Source: an uncultured Maribacter sp. (GTDB lineage Bacteria > Bacteroidota > Bacteroidia > Flavobacteriales > Flavobacteriaceae). From it: a DNA stretch of 64,000 nt. The stretch spans positions 248,001-312,000 of the forward strand of contig NZ_CANMBB010000001.1 in NCBI RefSeq assembly GCF_947495965.1. The letters are read 5' to 3'. How positions within the stretch are numbered: position 1 is the first letter of the stretch; each line of letters opens with the position of its first letter. The notes beneath the pieces are model-generated. The model was not told where the DNA came from. It did not search any database and saw nothing but the letters and a program-made list of their open reading frames with translations. This document shows, piece by piece, positions 60,147-64,000 of the stretch. A program made the position numbers and the translations under genes.

Positions 60147-61919
60147 ATGGCAAATACACATTCTTTTCATATTCCTGTAATGGGAATTGGGTTTACTATA
60201 GATTCTCCTTTAAAGGTTTCTCACTTAGGAATAGATTCTGTTATCTCTTTAGTAGATGATATTTTATTAGAAAAACTACGCAAAATGTATTGCGAGATTT
60301 CTAACTTACCCTATGCAGAAATTACAGATAAAACAGAAGATTTTAGGGCTTTAAGAATAACATCATACTTAAATCTTATTCAAAATTTAGCCGAAGAAAA
60401 GTTCCAAGCACTAAAGGTGGCGACCCAAGAATCTAGCTCCGAAATAAAAAAATACTTTTCTATTTTACCAGACACTTCCTACTTAAAAAAAGAATTTAAT
60501 AAACGAACTAAAACCAATTTCAATCTAGAGGAAATTAAAAATTGGTTAAAAGAAAATCTTACTATGGGTAGTATTGATGTTAATATTATGACCAAAGTAG
60601 ATAAAGACAATTATATAAAAAACAAACAACTCCCAACAGAATATAACGATGCACATGCCGCACTTAGAGGGTATGCTAATAGTAACGTTAATTCTTCTCT
60701 TATTTTATCGGCAGGGATGAATCCTAGATTGTATAGTTATATAGAACAATTTGATGATTTTTTTCCTGACAAAAACGGATACATTAAAAAGAAAATTGTT
60801 CTTAAAGTAAGTGACTATAGGTCTGCCTTAATACAAGGTAAATTTTTATCTAAAAAGGGGCTCTGGGTGTCGGAATACCGTATAGAATCTGGTTTAAACT
60901 GTGGCGGACATGCATTTGCTACAGATGGGTATTTAATGGGGCCTATATTAGAGCAATTTAAAAAAGAGAAAGAAGATTTAGCTGCAAATATTTATGCTAT
61001 TTTAATTCCTGCTTTAGAAAGAAAAAACAAAGCTATACCACAAAACATACTTCCTATTAAGCTAACTGCACAAGGTGGTGTTGGCACTGCGGAAGAGCAT
61101 AATTTTATTTTAAACCACTACCAAGTAGATTCGGTTGGTTGGGGTTCTCCTTTTTTATTAGTTCCAGAAGCTACAACAGTAGATAAAGCTACGGTAGACA
61201 AACTTACTACTGCTAAAGAAAATGATTTATACTTAAGTAATATTTCGCCTTTAGGAATTCCTTTTCACAGCCTAAAAGGCAACACAAAAGATGTAGAAAA
61301 AGCTACCAACATACGTAAAGGAAGACCAGGAAGTTCTTGCCCTAAAAAGTTTGTTTCTCTAAACAAAGACTTTAAAGAATCTGGTTTGTGTACGGCATCT
61401 AGACAATACCAACATTTAAAAATAAAAGCCTTAGAAAAAGAGGAATTATCTAAAGAAGCCTACGAAAAAAAATACGCAAGAATTATAGAAAAATCTTGTA
61501 CATGTGTTGGTTTAGGAACCTCTGCTTTACTAACATATGGTTTAAGTACAAAGACCGAAGGAGATGGGGTATCTATATGCCCTGGCCCTAACATGGCCTA
61601 TTTTTCTAAAACCATGAACCTTAATGAAATTACCGACCATATTTATGGGCGTAAAAATGTAATTAGCAGAAAGGACCGCCCTCATATGTTTATTAAAGAA
61701 CTAGGTATTTACCTTTCCTTTTTTAAAGAAAAAATTAAGGAGACTAACACCCTAAGTACTCCTAAGCAAATTAAATATTTAATTACATTTAGAAATAACT
61801 TATTAGAAGGTATAAACTATTATAAATCTCTCTTTAGTGAAGATATTAATTTTCTAAAAGAGCTAACTAAACAGGAGACTAAATTCAATGAGTTATCCAT
61901 TATATTAGAAGACCTCTAA
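60147..61919 (+). CDS. Unrecognised Cys-rich 590-residue protein, putative TIM-barrel metal/flavin enzyme
   Basis: I do not recognise a characterised family. The N-terminus reads HSFHIPVMGIGFTIDSPLKV followed by LGIDSVISLVDDILLEKLRK. Later segments ESGLNCGGHAFATDGYLMGPIL, LTAQGGVGTAEEHNFILNHY (310-314 GGVGT) and VGWGSPFLLVPEA resemble the phosphate-binding end of FMN TIM barrels such as nitronate monooxygenase. Six Cys gather in the C-terminal half: Cys252, 398 (SSCPKKF), 415 (GLCTASRQY), 451 and 453 (KSCTCVGLG), 478 (ICPGPNM). They could hold an Fe-S cluster. No signal or membrane segment is seen. Its Fnr-type promoter points to a low-oxygen function. Confidence 0.6.
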   Translation: MANTHSFHIPVMGIGFTIDSPLKVSHLGIDSVISLVDDILLEKLRKMYCEISNLPYAEITDKTEDFRALRITSYLNLIQNLAEEKFQALKVATQESSSEIKKYFSILPDTSYLKKEFNKRTKTNFNLEEIKNWLKENLTMGSIDVNIMTKVDKDNYIKNKQLPTEYNDAHAALRGYANSNVNSSLILSAGMNPRLYSYIEQFDDFFPDKNGYIKKKIVLKVSDYRSALIQGKFLSKKGLWVSEYRIESGLNCGGHAFATDGYLMGPILEQFKKEKEDLAANIYAILIPALERKNKAIPQNILPIKLTAQGGVGTAEEHNFILNHYQVDSVGWGSPFLLVPEATTVDKATVDKLTTAKENDLYLSNISPLGIPFHSLKGNTKDVEKATNIRKGRPGSSCPKKFVSLNKDFKESGLCTASRQYQHLKIKALEKEELSKEAYEKKYARIIEKSCTCVGLGTSALLTYGLSTKTEGDGVSICPGPNMAYFSKTMNLNEITDHIYGRKNVISRKDRPHMFIKELGIYLSFFKEKIKETNTLSTPKQIKYLITFRNNLLEGINYYKSLFSEDINFLKELTKQETKFNELSIILEDL

Positions 61920-61931
61920 AATACCTGTGAG

Positions 61932-62225
61932 TTATCTTATTATTAAAAATTTTGAGTTATCATTAGCCTCCACCCAATGTTCTATATCCTTTGGGAAACT
62001 AAAACTTTGCTCTTTCTTTAGACTATAAATTTCATTATTTATATGAAAGGAAATATCTCCTTCTAAAACTACTAATTGAGCATCTGTAGGAGAGCTGTGT
62101 TTTGGAAAAACGGCCAATTTTTCCATACTTATGCTAAGAATCTCTAAAGTATCGGTTTTTGCTAGTTTACTTATTTGTAAACCGTTAAACTTTGCTTCTC
62201 TTATACTATTATTTATTTTGTACAT
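61932..62225 (-). CDS. Small cupin-domain protein
   Basis: A 97-residue single-domain cupin: ILSISMEKLAVFPKHSSPTDAQLVVLEGDISFHINNEIYSLKKEQSFSFPKDIEHWVEAND. The usual metal-binding HxH of motif 1 is reduced to one His, while a Gln (AQLVVLEG) and His (EHWVEA) remain. Probable small-molecule binding or metal site. It lies downstream of the second universal stress gene on the same strand, separated by a terminator. Confidence 0.75.
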   Translation of the reverse strand: MYKINNSIREAKFNGLQISKLAKTDTLEILSISMEKLAVFPKHSSPTDAQLVVLEGDISFHINNEIYSLKKEQSFSFPKDIEHWVEANDNSKFLIIR

Positions 62226-62250
62226 AATCCTATTATTTTAAATTTTACAT

Positions 62251-62286
62251 AAAAAAGGGGAAGGCCAACTACAACCTCCCCCTTCA
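62251..62286 (-). terminator. Terminator after the second universal stress gene
   Basis: On the minus strand a G/C stem of about six pairs (AAGGGG with CCCCTT, plus inner pairs) is followed by a T-run before the cupin gene. It likely ends the hemN-usp transcript. Confidence 0.65.
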
Positions 62287-62315
62287 CATCAACTAAATGT
62301 ATATAAAATTAGTCC

Positions 62316-63137
62316 TTACATTTTAAAAGTTACTACAGGCATATCTGCATGGTTTACAATATCTTCTCCTATACTGCCCATAAAAAAATGAGACAGACCT
62401 TTACGACCATGTGTAGGAATCCCTATAATATCTGCACTACTAGCTTCACTATAATTTAAAATCCCTTCTTCTACACTATAATCGTTATATATAGTAACCT
62501 CAGCTCCTATATTTCCTTCTTGCAAAAAAAGATTAATTTTCTCATAAGCATCTGAAGTACTTAAAAAATTATCTCCAGGGACATTTATATATACCAAGTC
62601 TAATTTTGCACGTAACATAGCTGCAAAATCTTTTGCCTTTTTAAATGCAGGTAGTTTATCTAATTCAAAATCTGAAGCAAAAACAAAACGATCTATCTTA
62701 AAGTTTACGTGCTCTTTTTTAATTACCAAAACAGGAATTTCAGCATTTCTAACCACTTTTTCTGCATTAGAACCTATGAATATTTCTTTTAACCCATCAG
62801 TACCATGAGAGCCCATAATAATCATATCTGCATTGTGCTTTTTGGCTACCTCATTAACTTCAGAAAAAACTTTAAAATGCTTAATTATTGGCGTTATTGT
62901 ACTATCTGCTACATAGTCTTTATTTAAAAAATCTTTGAAACGTTTTTCCGCAAGTTTTAAAAAGAACACCGTTTGTTCTGGATGCATTCCTGCCTCCGAT
63001 GAAATTAAAGCAGAGTTAAGTTCTAACATATGCAATGCTAAAATTTCTGAATCGTGCTTTTTTGCGATAGAAACAGCCACTTTTAGTGCATTTTCTGACT
63101 GTTCTGAAAAATCTATAAGAACTATTATTTTTTTCAT
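62316..63137 (-). CDS. Universal stress protein, two tandem USP domains
   Basis: A 273-residue protein with two complete USP halves: KIIVLIDFSEQSENALKVAVSIAKKHDSEILALHML and IIMGSHGTDGLKEIFIGSNAEKVVRNAEIPVLVIKK, then VFASDFELDKLPAFKKAKDF and IIGIPTHGRKGLSHFFMGSIGEDIVNHADMPVVTF. Both carry GxxGxxGxxxGS-like ATP loops. It starts 11 bp after the hemN stop, so it is probably cotranscribed with hemN under low-oxygen control. Confidence 0.93.
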   Translation of the reverse strand: MKKIIVLIDFSEQSENALKVAVSIAKKHDSEILALHMLELNSALISSEAGMHPEQTVFFLKLAEKRFKDFLNKDYVADSTITPIIKHFKVFSEVNEVAKKHNADMIIMGSHGTDGLKEIFIGSNAEKVVRNAEIPVLVIKKEHVNFKIDRFVFASDFELDKLPAFKKAKDFAAMLRAKLDLVYINVPGDNFLSTSDAYEKINLFLQEGNIGAEVTIYNDYSVEEGILNYSEASSADIIGIPTHGRKGLSHFFMGSIGEDIVNHADMPVVTFKM

Positions 63138-63148
63138 AGTGGTAGGGT

Positions 63149-64000
63149 TTAAATTGTCATTGAAAATAATTTTGTTTCTGGTGCTTTTCTATACAAATGC
63201 ACATCAAAAGCCATGCATATATTTCTAATAAAAGGCTTTCCTTTTTTGGTTACTTCCAATTTGTTGTCAGAAATAATCACTAAATTATCTAAGTGCATTT
63301 CCTTTAGGTTTTCTAAAACGGTATCTACATCATTAAAACTCATTGTTTCATAGGCCCAAGAAGTTTGGTAAGTACACATAAGGTTTAAAATATGCTTTCT
63401 TATTACTTGGTCTTCTTTGGTTAAGATATGTCCTCTATAAATTGGAATTATATTATTGTTTACCAAGTGCTTATACTCCTCTATACTTTTTACATTTTGC
63501 GCAAAACTATACCAACTATCGCTAATACTAGATGCCCCTAAACCAACCATAAGTTGGGTTTTAGATGCCGTGTACCCCATAAAATTACGATGCAATTTCC
63601 CTGATTTCATGGAGGTATATAAACTATCATTAGAAAGTGCAAAATGGTCCATTCCTATTTCTGTATATCCTACTTGTGCTAATAATTTTTTACCCTCTTC
63701 ATACTGCGCTCTTTTTTCCTCTGCAGATGGTAAATCTGTATCCTTATATCCTCTTTGTCCATTACCTTTTAACCATGGCACATGTGCGTAACTGTAAAAT
63801 GCTAAACGGTCCGGTCGCAACTCTTTAGTTTTTAAAATAGTTTCCTTAACGTGGTCTAAAGTTTGGTGCGGTAAACCAAAAATAATATCATGTCCTACAG
63901 AGGTGTACCCTATTTCTCTAGCAATTTCTGTGACCTTTTTTACATTTTTAAAAGGTTGTACTCTATGTATTGCTTTTTGTACGGTTTCATTATAATCTTG
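63149..64000 (-). CDS. hemN: Oxygen-independent coproporphyrinogen III oxidase, N-terminus off window
   Basis: The C-terminal 283 residues of radical SAM HemN, which makes protoporphyrinogen without O2. The open frame continues to the right edge (FGLPHQTLDHVKETI, IGYTSVGHDIIF). It then reads RPDRLAFYSYAHVPWLKGNGQRGY, IGMDHFAL, HRNFMGYTASKTQLMVGLGASSISDSWYSFAQN and KGKPFIRNICMAFD. The Fe-S motif lies beyond the edge. The full ORF would be about 450 residues. Haem synthesis under low oxygen fits the cbb3 neighbourhood. Confidence 0.95.
   Translation of the reverse strand, partial: QDYNETVQKAIHRVQPFKNVKKVTEIAREIGYTSVGHDIIFGLPHQTLDHVKETILKTKELRPDRLAFYSYAHVPWLKGNGQRGYKDTDLPSAEEKRAQYEEGKKLLAQVGYTEIGMDHFALSNDSLYTSMKSGKLHRNFMGYTASKTQLMVGLGASSISDSWYSFAQNVKSIEEYKHLVNNNIIPIYRGHILTKEDQVIRKHILNLMCTYQTSWAYETMSFNDVDTVLENLKEMHLDNLVIISDNKLEVTKKGKPFIRNICMAFDVHLYRKAPETKLFSMTI

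Overview
The window looks like chromosomal DNA of a marine-type member of the Flavobacteriaceae (Bacteroidota). It is AT-rich, intergenic regions are poor in Shine-Dalgarno sequences, promoters resemble the family's TAnnTTTG -7 element, and the gene set is typical: fused ccoNO, CcoG/H/S, DUF4230, DUF4260, DUF4407, DUF456 and a LytTR regulator. I found no insertion sequence, prophage or CRISPR array. The single RNA gene is tRNA-Leu(TAG).

Layout. 1-8.2 kb: partial tatD, a retropepsin-like protease, sucA-sucB (2-oxoglutarate dehydrogenase E1-E2), galE and a DegT-type aminotransferase. 8.3-14.3 kb: waaA, small proteins, an orphan antitoxin-like RHH protein, a MarR regulator with a perfect palindromic operator, tRNA-Leu, an M20 peptidase, a repeat element and a DUF4407 membrane protein. 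14.4-27 kb: a polysaccharide locus with a response regulator fused to a polyprenyl-phosphate-type glycosyltransferase, a large PTPS-related membrane protein, an Ig-like lipoprotein, a GH5-like glycosidase, and divergently STAS, flippase, GT4 and a TPR plus beta-barrel secretion protein. 27.1-33 kb: a compact signalling operon holding a CheY-like receiver, an H-NOX haem sensor, a PAS histidine kinase, a FIST protein, a second kinase, an Hpt protein and a LytTR response regulator. 33.1-40 kb: housekeeping genes (membrane MutS-like ATPase, MmcQ, Dabb, DUF4230, DUF4260, cyclase, hemW, ruvC), with a ten-copy 7-bp repeat just upstream of hemW. 40.2-43.3 kb: DUF456, a nitroreductase and a decayed histidine-utilisation operon in which only hutI is intact. 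43.3-49.2 kb: a TolB-like lipoprotein, a TPR kinase-LuxR regulator pair and an alpha/alpha-barrel lipoprotein. 49.2-64 kb: a microaerobic island of two universal stress proteins, an Fnr-like regulator, the cbb3 oxidase operon, a group III truncated globin, an unrecognised Cys-rich 590-residue protein, a cupin and hemN.

How the parts work together. The strongest candidate for an undescribed system is the adjacency of two families of NO/haem signalling proteins (H-NOX and FIST) with a phosphorelay and a polysaccharide locus whose first glycosyltransferase carries its own receiver domain. Receiver phosphorylation could gate polysaccharide synthesis directly. In the respiratory island, four TGACA-N2-TGTCA-like boxes sit at exactly the same distance (29.5 bp, box centre to -7 element) in front of ccoI, ccoS, the 590-residue protein and the first universal stress gene. 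This strongly suggests one Fnr-like regulon that includes an unknown protein.
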